NCBI GenBank assembly: GCA_049699975.1
Contig: JBNAWB010000206.1
Coordinates: forward strand, 1-6,174
DNA length: 6,174 nt
Reading direction: 5' to 3'
Source: CAZAGD01 sp049699975
Lineage (GTDB): Bacteria; Desulfobacterota; SM23-61
The notes under the pieces were generated by a model. The model saw only the letters and a list, made by a program, of their open reading frames with translations, did not search any database and was not told where the DNA came from. Shown piece after piece: positions 1 through 5,990 of the stretch (position 1 is its first letter; each line of letters opens with the position of its first letter). The position numbers were made by a program, and so were the translations under genes.

Positions 1-2
1 CT

Positions 3-112
3 CTCTCCCTCCCGCCTGAAGTAGGTACGAATTTCAAAAGTGATCGACGGTCAGATTTTTGCATTGACCGCCGATCACTTTTTAGATTTCAGGGCAATTC
101 GGGGCGGGAGAG
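3..112. repeat. Imperfect long inverted-repeat element around the terminator hairpin
   Basis: The 18-bp core hairpin sits inside a larger, looser palindrome. CTCTCCC at 3-9 is complementary to GGGAGAG at 106-112, GCC at 14-16 to GGC at 103-105, and the stretch between is only partly complementary. The symmetrical layout with GC-rich ends looks like a small non-autonomous palindromic element that supplied the terminator. No transposase is present. Confidence 0.45.
36..82 (-). terminator. Candidate operon terminator, 18-bp hairpin
   Basis: The arms at 36-53 and 65-82 (AAAAGTGATCG... and its complement) pair over 18 positions around an 11-base loop. The only non-Watson-Crick position (47/71) is a G-U pair in minus-strand RNA but an A-C mismatch in plus-strand RNA, which favours function in the minus-strand transcript, i.e. 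at the end of the operon. The minus-strand T-run is short (TTTT, within the stem end); the plus side has TTTTT at 79-83, so it may work in both directions. It lies about 200 bases past the thioesterase stop. Confidence 0.6.
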
Positions 113-282
113 GTTCATTAAGAGGGCGTAATTTGGTTCCCCTTCCCTTCTTTAGCAAGGGCAGTTGGAGGATTTGCTTAATGAAATTTAAAGAAGCCGC
201 AATTATTTAGGATAAAGACTAAAGTAGGGGACGCAAGCAGTTAGTTATTATTAACTCTCCCCGTGCCGGAATACATCCAATT
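113..282. other. Non-coding 3' flank of the thioesterase gene
   Basis: No gene is seen. There is a degenerate pyrimidine/purine hairpin (CCCTT at 145-149 with AAGGG at 157-161, loop CTTTAGC) in a context TTCCCCTTCCCTT...GGAGG that resembles the better-preserved repeat at 4562-4590. A weak dyad, AGTTA/TAACT at 243-256, lies inside GGGGA (227-231) and TCCCC (258-262). Both are too imperfect to name. Confidence 0.35.
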
Positions 283-687
283 TTAAAGGGAAAGTCTTTC
301 TTTCAAGATGGGAGGAATTTTTATTATCTTTCCTTGGCCATCGACGAAAGCGTGGAGGGTTCTTCCTTGAACCAGCTCCTTTTTATCTTCTTGGCGTCTT
401 ATGCTATACAAAAACTGGATACTGGCCCTCTTGATAAAATCAACACGCGTCTCGATGATTAAAAGATCATCGTATTTGGCCGAATCTAAGTATTTGCAGA
501 ACACCTCTGCCACTGGCAAATAAATGCCTTGGGCTTCCATTTCTTTATAAGAAATACCTATATGGCGCATATATTCTGTCCGCCCCATTTCAAACCAGCG
601 TAAGTAATGGGCGTAGTAAACTATGCCCATGGCGTCGGTTTCAGCATATGTTACTCGGGTCTCTATTTGATGAATCGGAAATTCCAT
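283..687 (-). CDS. YbgC/FadM-type hot-dog acyl-CoA thioesterase
   Basis: A 134-residue protein, the normal length for a single hot-dog-fold thioesterase of the 4-hydroxybenzoyl-CoA thioesterase/YbgC family, which hydrolyses acyl-CoA thioesters in the cytoplasm. The family signature is near the N-terminus: YAETDAMGIVYYAHYLRWFE-like sequence at residues 14-33. Asp18 is the expected catalytic acid and the His27-Tyr28 region follows at the usual spacing. The rest (DDLLIIETRV, then HAFVDGQGKI near residues 112-121) fits the remaining hot-dog strands. The start is an ATG preceded by GGTGGGT seven bases upstream, a moderate Shine-Dalgarno site. It begins only 21 bases after the apgM-family gene, so it is probably the last gene of the operon. 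The acyl substrate cannot be read from sequence, and a link to threonine or alanine synthesis is not evident. Family assignment is firm; substrate is unknown. Confidence 0.9.
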   Translation of the reverse strand: MEFPIHQIETRVTYAETDAMGIVYYAHYLRWFEMGRTEYMRHIGISYKEMEAQGIYLPVAEVFCKYLDSAKYDDLLIIETRVDFIKRASIQFLYSIRRQEDKKELVQGRTLHAFVDGQGKIIKIPPILKERLSL

Positions 688-708
688 TTTATTTACCCAC
701 CAATTTGG

Positions 709-1935
709 CTATTTCCCCTCGTCCTTTAAAAATTTCTCCATGAGTTCATGCCCTTTTTTTATAAAAAATCCTGTCTGCCGCGCGGCAAATTCATTAAAAG
801 CCAAATCTAAATTTGGTCGCCCTTCTTTATCTTGGGCGTCGAAAATGACAAAAGGAACCGGATCAGCCGCATGGGTGCGTAAAGAAATAGGCGTGGGATG
901 GTCAGGTAAAACTAATAGACGGTAATCCCCAAAATCCTGTAATCCTTTGCAGATGGGACCCACAATTTTTTGGTCAAAATCTTCTATGGCTTGTAACTTC
1001 TCTTGAAGGTTTCCGTTGTGGGAAGCCTCATCCGGAGCCTCCACATGAACGTAAACAAAATCTTTATGGGCAAGTTCGGATAGAGCATAAGCCACTTTGC
1101 CTGCATAATTTGTATCTAAATATCCGGTAGCTCCTGGAACATTGATTATTTCCAGCCCGGCATAAAAACCAATTCCTTTAACTAAATCAACCGCGGATAT
1201 AATAGATCCTGTCAAACCGAACCTTTGCGTGAGGGGAGGTAAAGCTGGCGCTCGCCCTTGTCCCCAAAGCCAAATGGCATTGGCCTCCTTTTTTCCTGCT
1301 TGGCGCCGCCGTTGGTTGACTACATGCTGGGCCAAGACTTTGCGTGCCTCCTGCATTAACCTACGTATTTCATTTTCTCCTTCTCCGCGTGGCAGATAAT
1401 TACTAACTTCTTGATTTATAATATCGTGGGGTGGGGTAGTTTGCAGATGCAGGCTCTTCTCTCCGTTTCTCCACACCAGCAAATGCCGGTAACTTACGCC
1501 AGGATAGAATTGAAAAACATGGTCCCCAAGAAATTTTTCAATATCGAAAATTATCTCGCGCGCCTCGGCTGTGGAAATATGGCCAGCACTAAAATCCTCC
1601 ATGAACTCCTTATTTCCCTCATGACGAAGAGTGACCAAATTGCAGCGGAAAGCCACATCGGCCTGATCTAACTTAACACCCATGGCCGCCGCTTCTAAGG
1701 GAGCTCGCCCGGTAAAATATATATTCGGGTCGTAGCCAAAAATAGATAAATTGGCCACATCGCTCCCTGGAGCCAAGCCAGATGGAATAGTCCATACTAA
1801 TCCTAAAGTTCCTCTCTGGGCTAAGTAATCTAAATGGGGAGTCTGCACTGCTTGTAATGGTGTTTTTCCATTAAGCTCGGGAATGGGTTCGTCAGCCATT
1901 CCATCTCCCAAAAGCACAATAAACTTTTTACCCAA
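709..1935 (-). CDS. apgM: ApgM-family protein: cofactor-independent phosphoglycerate mutase or homoserine kinase
   Basis: A 408-residue alkaline-phosphatase-superfamily protein of the archaeal-type cofactor-independent phosphoglycerate mutase family (interconverts 3- and 2-phosphoglycerate). Seen directly: GDGMAD at 10-15 (metal ligand Asp11), the nucleophile region PGSDVANLSI with Ser58, PPHD around 168-171, LWGQGRAP at 223-230, VEAPDEASHNG with Asp302 and His306, LPDHPTP with Asp345-His346, and RTHAADPVPF with His355. All expected metal and nucleophile positions look intact and the length is typical. A subgroup of this family is annotated as 'proposed homoserine kinase' because it sits beside hom and thr genes. 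Here it lies 25 bases downstream of hom and no classical GHMP-type thrB is in the window, so that role is plausible by context. The start is TTG; the conserved KKFIVLLGDGMADEP N-terminus and an upstream purine-rich site require it. The family is certain, but the reaction is unresolved. Confidence 0.93.
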   Translation of the reverse strand: MGKKFIVLLGDGMADEPIPELNGKTPLQAVQTPHLDYLAQRGTLGLVWTIPSGLAPGSDVANLSIFGYDPNIYFTGRAPLEAAAMGVKLDQADVAFRCNLVTLRHEGNKEFMEDFSAGHISTAEAREIIFDIEKFLGDHVFQFYPGVSYRHLLVWRNGEKSLHLQTTPPHDIINQEVSNYLPRGEGENEIRRLMQEARKVLAQHVVNQRRRQAGKKEANAIWLWGQGRAPALPPLTQRFGLTGSIISAVDLVKGIGFYAGLEIINVPGATGYLDTNYAGKVAYALSELAHKDFVYVHVEAPDEASHNGNLQEKLQAIEDFDQKIVGPICKGLQDFGDYRLLVLPDHPTPISLRTHAADPVPFVIFDAQDKEGRPNLDLAFNEFAARQTGFFIKKGHELMEKFLKDEGK

Positions 1936-1940
1936 TATTA

Positions 1941-1950
1941 TCCCTTTCCT
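1941..1950 (-). promoter_or_regulatory. Ribosome binding site for the TTG start of the apgM-family gene
   Basis: On the minus strand AGGAAAGGGA ends five bases before a TTG codon at 1935-1933. The next in-frame Met is residue 13, inside the conserved GDGMAD metal-binding motif, so an ATG start there would delete the first strand and the Asp11 ligand. The purine-rich site plus the conserved N-terminus decide in favour of TTG. The weaker start may reduce translation relative to hom, which has GAGGAG and ATG. Confidence 0.7.
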
Positions 1951-1960
1951 TTTTATTTAA

Positions 1961-3274
1961 TTAGAAATCAGATGGATCTTCAATGCGCATATAAACTGTT
2001 TTATCCACGATTATGGGCAGTCGGTCAATGACCTGTAAGGCCTTCTGCATATTCTTCTCGCGCGCTTCATGGGTAACGATGTATATAGGCACGGCTTTCT
2101 CAGCGCGCCGACCTTTTTGGATGACCGAAGCAATGCTGATATCTAAGTCTCCTAAGATACCCGAGATCCGGGAAAGCACTCCCGGCCTGTCTACCACCGT
2201 AAAGCGCAAATAATAAGGACAAGTTACGTTCTCAATACTTTTAATATCCCCTTCTTTTAAATATGGCCGCTGGTAAGAAAGCAGGGGAACGCGGCGATTA
2301 ATGCCCAAGCGCAGGTTACGACTTAGATCAACCAAATCACTGACCACGGCGCTCGCTGTGGGCATCATTCCGGCTCCGGGGCCATAGAATAGAGTTGACC
2401 CCACCGCGTCTCCCTTAACAAAAATAGCATTAAAAGGACCACTGACTGTGGAAAGCAAATGGTCGGCAGGTAATAGTGTTGGATGCACCCGAGCTTCGAT
2501 TGGCCCCCCATCCGATTTAGCAATGGCCAACAATTTAATGTGGTAGCCTAATTCCTTGGCATACTCCACATCCATGGGCGCGATGGAAGTTATTCCTTCC
2601 GTATAAATATCTTCTAACCTTACTTGTACGCCGTAGGCCAAAGAAATAAGGATGGAAAGCTTGTGAGCTGTGTCAATACCCTGGATATCTAAGGTAGGGT
2701 CTGCTTCCGCATAACCAAGTTCCTGAGCCTTCTTTAGTACTTCTTCAAATTTTAGGTTCCGCGCGGTCATTTCACTTAAAATGTAGTTGGAAGTGCCGTT
2801 TAGAATTCCAAAGATGACCTGGATCTTATTAGCCACCAGTCCCTCTTTGAGAGCCCTAATTATGGGAATACCACCGCCTACACTTCCTTCAAAGGCCAAA
2901 TCGACTCCGTACTCGTCCGCGGCCCTAAATATTTCCAAGCCATGAACAGCTAAGAGCGCTTTGTTAGCCGTAACTACGTGCTTTCCTTTAGCCATAGCTT
3001 GCAAGATAAAGGTGCGGGCCGGTTCTAATCCGCCGATAAGCTCTACGATAATGGAAATCTCTGGATCTTCGATTACCTCGAGTACATTAGTCGTCAAGAT
3101 CGCAGGGCTAACTTTTATCCCCCGATCTCTGGTAATATCCAAATCGGCTATTCTTTTCAAAATTAAAGAAAAGCCCAACCGCTCTTCTAAAAGCTTGGCC
3201 TTTTCTTGTAAAATTTTTACTACCCCGGTGCCTACCGTGCCAAAACCAATTAATCCAATATACACTCTTTCCAT
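1961..3274 (-). CDS. hom: Homoserine dehydrogenase with C-terminal ACT domain
   Basis: Homoserine dehydrogenase reduces aspartate 4-semialdehyde to homoserine with NAD(P)H, at the branch point to threonine and methionine. The 437-residue length matches monofunctional bacterial enzymes. Seen: the Rossmann motif GFGTVGTGV at 10-18; the TANKALL motif with Lys105; EGSVGGGIPII at 129-139; NGTSNYILSEM at 159-169; and the catalytic segment from GYAEADP to DTAHKLSIL. Glu190, Asp196, Asp201 and Lys205 there keep the spacing of the yeast catalytic and substrate residues. An ACT domain occupies about 355-430 (LRFTVVDRPGVLSRISGIL onward), the usual site of feedback control by threonine or another amino acid. 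The start ATG has a strong GAGGAG six bases upstream at 3281-3286. It is not fused to aspartate kinase, and no kinase gene is in the window. It lies between alaC and the apgM-family gene in an apparent operon. Confidence 0.97.
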   Translation of the reverse strand: MERVYIGLIGFGTVGTGVVKILQEKAKLLEERLGFSLILKRIADLDITRDRGIKVSPAILTTNVLEVIEDPEISIIVELIGGLEPARTFILQAMAKGKHVVTANKALLAVHGLEIFRAADEYGVDLAFEGSVGGGIPIIRALKEGLVANKIQVIFGILNGTSNYILSEMTARNLKFEEVLKKAQELGYAEADPTLDIQGIDTAHKLSILISLAYGVQVRLEDIYTEGITSIAPMDVEYAKELGYHIKLLAIAKSDGGPIEARVHPTLLPADHLLSTVSGPFNAIFVKGDAVGSTLFYGPGAGMMPTASAVVSDLVDLSRNLRLGINRRVPLLSYQRPYLKEGDIKSIENVTCPYYLRFTVVDRPGVLSRISGILGDLDISIASVIQKGRRAEKAVPIYIVTHEAREKNMQKALQVIDRLPIIVDKTVYMRIEDPSDF

Positions 3275-3280
3275 TTTTAG

Positions 3281-3286
3281 CTCCTC
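3281..3286 (-). promoter_or_regulatory. Ribosome binding site of hom
   Basis: GAGGAG on the minus strand, six bases before the hom ATG. It is the strongest, best-spaced site in the alaC-hom-apgM block and fixes the start at the VYIGLIGFGTVG N-terminus. It lies in the 74-base alaC-hom gap, which otherwise holds only two weak short dyads (TAGC/GCTA at 3309-3320 and GGGC/GCCC at 3322-3338) that look too small to be a terminator. Confidence 0.75.
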
Positions 3287-3348
3287 AATTTTTAATGCGC
3301 GGGAATTTTAGCTTCAGCTATGGGCAGCAATATAGCCCTTCTCCTGTC

Positions 3349-4515
3349 CTAAAATAATTTCTTTATTCCTTTTACAGCCTGTTTTATACGCTGCGTATTC
3401 TCCACCAATGCAAACCGCACATGATCATCGCCATATTCTCCGAATCCAATTCCTGGAGAGATAGCTACTTTAGCAACTTGTAAAACTAACTTAGAAAACT
3501 CTAAAGAACCCATTTCTTTAAATTTATCTGGAATTTCTCCCCAAACAAACATCGTCCCTTTTGGTTTTTCAATCTTCCACCCGATTCTTCTTAAGCCTTC
3601 GATCAAGGTATCACGTCTTTCTTGATATATCTGACGAATTTCTTCTACACAACTTTGGTCTTCATTTAAAGCAATAATAGATGCTATTTGGATGGGTTGA
3701 AAGATTCCATAATCCATATAACTTTTAAGCCGGGCCAGAGCCGAAATCATTCTTTTGTTACCCAAAGCAAAGCCCACCCGCCAACCCGGCATGCTATAGC
3801 TCTTAGAAAGAGTAAAGAATTCTACGCCCACTTCTTTGGCCCCTGGCGCTTGCAAAAAACTTGGGGCTCGGTAGCCATCAAAAACTAAGTCCGCATAAGC
3901 TAAATCATGAACGACCATGAGATTATGTGTTCGCGCAAAAGCCACAATCTTTTCAAAAAAATGTAAATCCACTACTTCGGTGGTAGGATTATGGGGAAAA
4001 GAAATAATTAGCATTTTAGCTGGGGGCCAAGTATGGCGCGTAGCGGCCTCGAGATCAGCAAAAAAGTCACGGCCTTTTATTAAGGGAATAGTGCGCAGAT
4101 CTCCCCCGGCGATGATTACTGAATAAGGATGAATGGGATAAGAAGGCGTAGGAACGATGACCACATCGCCTGGGCCAACGGTCGCTAAAACCAAATGGGC
4201 CAACCCTTCTTTGGCCCCTATGGTCACAATAACTTCTGTGTCAGGATCGAGCTCTATGCCGTATTTCCTCTGGTATAAACAGGCAATTGCTTCTCTAAGC
4301 TTGGCAATCCCCCGGGAAGCCGAGTAGCGATGGTTGCGGGGATTTTTTACTGCTTCAATTAGTTTATCCACGATATGGGCCGGCGTAGGTAAATCGGGAT
4401 TGCCCATTCCTAAATCAATGATATCATCTCCCCTCCGCCGAGCTTTCATTTTTAATTCATCAACTATGGCGAAAACATAAGGCGGCAATCTTTTGATGCG
4501 CGGGAATTCTTCCAT
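3349..4515 (-). CDS. alaC: AlaC-type glutamate-pyruvate (alanine) aminotransferase
   Basis: A fold-type I, PLP-dependent class I/II aminotransferase of 388 residues. It follows the E. coli AlaC (YfdZ) sequence closely as I remember it: RLPPYVF near the N-terminus, ARRRGDDIIDLGMGNPD at 25-41, YSASRGI, IVTIGAKEGLAHL at 96-108, and GSLEF followed by the SPGIGFGEYGDDHVRFAL C-terminal motif. PLP-site residues seen: Gly100-Ala101-Lys102 phosphate-side loop, Tyr126, Asn176 in FPHNPTT, Asp204 and Tyr207 in HDLAYAD, Schiff-base Lys238 in TLSKSYSMPGWR, Arg246, and Arg367 for the substrate carboxylate. AlaC transfers the amino group between glutamate and pyruvate. Relatives next to hom are sometimes annotated as aspartate or LL-diaminopimelate aminotransferases, so exact specificity is less sure than family. 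ATG start with AAGGAG 11 bases upstream. Probably first gene of the operon with hom. Confidence 0.92.
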   Translation of the reverse strand: MEEFPRIKRLPPYVFAIVDELKMKARRRGDDIIDLGMGNPDLPTPAHIVDKLIEAVKNPRNHRYSASRGIAKLREAIACLYQRKYGIELDPDTEVIVTIGAKEGLAHLVLATVGPGDVVIVPTPSYPIHPYSVIIAGGDLRTIPLIKGRDFFADLEAATRHTWPPAKMLIISFPHNPTTEVVDLHFFEKIVAFARTHNLMVVHDLAYADLVFDGYRAPSFLQAPGAKEVGVEFFTLSKSYSMPGWRVGFALGNKRMISALARLKSYMDYGIFQPIQIASIIALNEDQSCVEEIRQIYQERRDTLIEGLRRIGWKIEKPKGTMFVWGEIPDKFKEMGSLEFSKLVLQVAKVAISPGIGFGEYGDDHVRFALVENTQRIKQAVKGIKKLF

Positions 4516-4526
4516 AATAATTTAAT

Positions 4527-4532
4527 CTCCTT
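4527..4532 (-). promoter_or_regulatory. Ribosome binding site of alaC
   Basis: AAGGAG on the minus strand, followed by an 11-base AT-rich spacer before the ATG. The spacing is longer than the usual 5-9 bases, but no in-frame start sits closer and the conserved protein begins at this Met. No confident minus-strand promoter could be assigned in the spacer upstream. Confidence 0.6.
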
Positions 4533-4561
4533 AATAAAATCTCTTTGATAACCCCTCACCC

Positions 4562-4590
4562 TTCCCCTCTCCCCGCTGGGGAGAGGGGAA
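4562..4590. repeat. Perfect 13-bp hairpin, GC-rich intergenic repeat
   Basis: The arms TTCCCCTCTCCCC (4562-4574) and GGGGAGAGGGGAA (4578-4590) pair without mismatch around a 3-base loop, GCT. On the plus strand it is followed by ACATTAAATTT, resembling the tails of the repeats at 5854-5900 and 6006-6040. It lacks a T-run on either strand, so it looks more like a dispersed palindromic repeat than a terminator, though in RNA it would be very stable. It lies about 50 bases upstream of alaC and would be in the 5' leader if transcription comes from the dehydrogenase side. Confidence 0.8.
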
Positions 4591-4656
4591 CATTAAATTT
4601 CCTATTTAATTAAGCCCACCCTTTACTGACAGATTACTCTCTTTGCTTATATTTTC

Positions 4657-4685
4657 TTGACATTAATGAGAGCATTAAATATTTT
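4657..4685 (+). promoter_or_regulatory. Sigma-70-like promoter sequence facing the plus strand
   Basis: TTGACA at 4657-4662, then exactly 17 bases, then TATTTT at 4680-4685: a consensus -35 with a weaker -10 (4 of 6). The spacer holds a perfect 6-bp dyad, TTAATG/CATTAA (4663-4668 and 4673-4678) around AGAG. It points away from alaC and antisense to the dehydrogenase gene, with no plus-strand protein gene downstream. In AT-rich intergenic DNA such a match can arise by chance. Confidence 0.3.
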
Positions 4686-4700
4686 ACTTTGTCAGGCCCA

Positions 4701-4744
4701 AGAGTTGTCGTGGCGAGCCCGCAGGGCGTGGCCATCTCGCTTTT
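4701..4744. repeat. REP-like palindrome next to the dehydrogenase 3' end
   Basis: A GC-rich imperfect palindrome: TGGC/GCCA (4711-4714 and 4731-4734) outside GCCC/GGGC (4717-4720 and 4724-4727) with loop GCA, flanked by GAG and CTC. Its pattern, GTCGTGGCGAGCCC then GGGCGTGGCCATCTC, resembles REP-like intergenic elements I know from many bacterial genomes (variants of GTCATTGCGAG...CAATCTC). On the plus strand it is followed by TTTT at 4741-4744, so it could act as a weak terminator in that direction. Confidence 0.55.
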
Positions 4745-4770
4745 AAATTGTTTTATATACAAGTTCCAAA

Positions 4771-5769
4771 TTATGCCCCTGCCCAATAAGTGGATATAAA
4801 ATCTTTCATCGTCTTCAAACCAGGAGGAGCAGCGATTACTTTGGGAATGGCATTGACCAGCATGGCTACGGTAGCGATATCGCCATGCGTTCCTCCCTTG
4901 ACCACTACTTCTAAATTGGGATTCCCTTTGATGGACACGGCATCATATGACTCTTTGGCACCAATGGCTGCTTCAAAATTGAGCGTAATCACTGCTGCTC
5001 CTTTTTTCCAGCCACAGCCGACTTGGCGCACTCCAGCGGCTTTGCCGGGGGGCACAGTAATATATTCACTTTTAACTTCGTGAGGAAAGAAAACAGGTTC
5101 GATTGTTTCCGTAATTTTATCCAGCCGCCAGCCCAAACCCGCGGCAATCATGGCTATAGATTCAGTCAAGCCTACGTGGCGCAGAATACCTTCTTTAACT
5201 AACTTGGCGAATTCTTCCGGACTCTTGCCAGCACCAATTTTCTCTTGGAAAGGCAGCCTCCTTAAAGAAGCATCTTGGATGCGACTCACTTTTATCTCTT
5301 TTACATCTGTACAAACCGAACTCATGAACAAAGGCCACGCATCCATTAAGAAGCCAGGGTTCACACCTGTCCCCAAAATGGTTACCCGATGATCTTTAGC
5401 CATTTCATCTAACCGGGCTGCTAATTTGGGATGTCTATAAAAGGGATAGGACAATTCTTCGCAACTGGAAATAACATTTACTTTTCCTTTAATCAAAGCT
5501 TCTAATTCCGGCATAACTTTCTTAAAACAGGAGCTAGTAGTATGAATAGCGACTTGGGGTTTGGTCTTTTTTATAACTCCATAAAGATCTTTAGATATAA
5601 TTATTCCTAATTTTTGACCTATGCCAGCTAACTCGCCCAAGTCCTCTCCCTCATGATTCAGATCGATGGCGCCCACGATCTCCAAATTCTTTTTTTCCAG
5701 CAGGTTCTTGGTCACCCCTCGGCCAATAACCCCGATGCCGAATTGCAACACCCGGATTTTCTTATCCAT
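4771..5769 (-). CDS. DapB-fold NAD(P) oxidoreductase, 2,4-diaminopentanoate dehydrogenase-like
   Basis: A 332-residue oxidoreductase with an N-terminal Rossmann domain: IRVLQFGIGVIGRGV with Gly11, Gly13 and Gly16, and Asp36 at the end of the second strand. A dihydrodipicolinate-reductase-like C-terminal domain follows. The GTGVNPGF motif at 133-140 and GGTHGDIATVAMLVNAIP at 292-309 match proteins annotated as 2,4-diaminopentanoate dehydrogenase, which oxidises (2R,4S)-2,4-diaminopentanoate to 2-amino-4-oxopentanoate in ornithine fermentation. It is too long for a true DapB (about 240-270 residues). Its usual partners, ornithine aminomutase and the AKP thiolase, are not in the window, so the substrate is inferred only from family resemblance. 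The start ATG has a full AAGGAGG at 5774-5780, four bases upstream. It is co-directional with alaC but 255 bases away across repeats, so it may be a separate unit. Confidence 0.85.
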   Translation of the reverse strand: MDKKIRVLQFGIGVIGRGVTKNLLEKKNLEIVGAIDLNHEGEDLGELAGIGQKLGIIISKDLYGVIKKTKPQVAIHTTSSCFKKVMPELEALIKGKVNVISSCEELSYPFYRHPKLAARLDEMAKDHRVTILGTGVNPGFLMDAWPLFMSSVCTDVKEIKVSRIQDASLRRLPFQEKIGAGKSPEEFAKLVKEGILRHVGLTESIAMIAAGLGWRLDKITETIEPVFFPHEVKSEYITVPPGKAAGVRQVGCGWKKGAAVITLNFEAAIGAKESYDAVSIKGNPNLEVVVKGGTHGDIATVAMLVNAIPKVIAAPPGLKTMKDFISTYWAGA

Positions 5770-5773
5770 TCAT

Positions 5774-5780
5774 CCTCCTT
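5774..5780 (-). promoter_or_regulatory. Ribosome binding site of the dehydrogenase gene
   Basis: A full-consensus AAGGAGG on the minus strand, only four bases before the ATG. A second ATG begins four bases upstream but is out of frame, so the start at 5769 with the KKIRVLQFGIG N-terminus is preferred. The perfect site suggests efficient translation despite the tight spacing. Confidence 0.75.
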
Positions 5781-5853
5781 CTTATTTCTTTAAAATTATT
5801 GCCTCTGGTCTAATTAATACATCTTGGCCGATTCTTTAATTTTTATTAAGCAA

Positions 5854-5881
5854 CCCCCTTTTTCCTCTTTGCCCAAGGGGG
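5854..5881. repeat. CCCCCTT/AAGGGGG intergenic hairpin repeat
   Basis: A 7-bp perfect stem (5854-5860 with 5875-5881) around a 14-base pyrimidine-rich loop. It is followed on the plus strand by GGGACGTTAAAATTGGCT, whose end TTAAAATYGGCT also occurs after the repeat at 6006-6023. That suggests both are diverged copies of one dispersed family. Confidence 0.5.
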
Positions 5882-5898
5882 AATGGGACGTTAAAATT

Positions 5899-5946
5899 GG
5901 CTATTTTTTCATTAGAAATTTTAATATAGCTAAATAAAAAATAGCC
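5899..5946. repeat. AT-rich palindrome with 17-bp arms
   Basis: Arms at 5899-5915 (GGCTATTTTTTCATTAG) and 5930-5946 are complementary at 15 of 17 positions, including 11 consecutive outer pairs. The mismatches are adjacent, at arm positions 12-13. The 14-base loop is AT-only apart from one G. The long arms are unlikely by chance. It could be a terminator for a minus-strand gene beyond the window or a short palindromic element; the minus-strand flank AATTTTAA is only weakly terminator-like. Confidence 0.65.
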
Positions 5947-5990
5947 TGTCAAGAATAGAAATTTCTGACCGTCTAACAGTTTTAATATTT

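Larger units (their letters stand above)
4516..4770. other. Non-coding spacer between alaC and the dehydrogenase gene
   Basis: A 255-base spacer with no credible gene. It holds a perfect 13-bp hairpin near the alaC side, a short AT-rich dyad with a plus-strand promoter-like pair in the middle, and a REP-like palindrome next to the dehydrogenase stop. None is followed on the minus strand by a clear T-run, so the dehydrogenase gene lacks an obvious intrinsic terminator. Read-through into alaC is possible, or an alaC promoter lies here unrecognised. I looked for T-box, SAM or lysine riboswitch-like conserved blocks and saw none. Confidence 0.6.

Noticed and set aside
1411..1671. Plus-strand 86-residue reading frame inside the apgM-family gene
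   Set aside because: It is entirely antisense to a well-conserved coding region and has no family resemblance; a shadow frame.
2961..3311. Plus-strand 116-residue reading frame opposite the start of hom
   Set aside because: Antisense to the Rossmann domain of hom; Ser/Ile/Lys-rich composition typical of a complementary-strand shadow.
3292..3330. Tiny TTG-initiated frame (12 codons plus stop) between alaC and hom, with a purine-rich site upstream
   Set aside because: Considered as a leader peptide for attenuation, but it lacks Thr, Met or Ile runs and no terminator/antiterminator pair follows.
4516..4770. Riboswitch or T-box leader upstream of alaC
   Set aside because: No T-box consensus or recognisable conserved riboswitch core was seen; the structures present are simple repeats.
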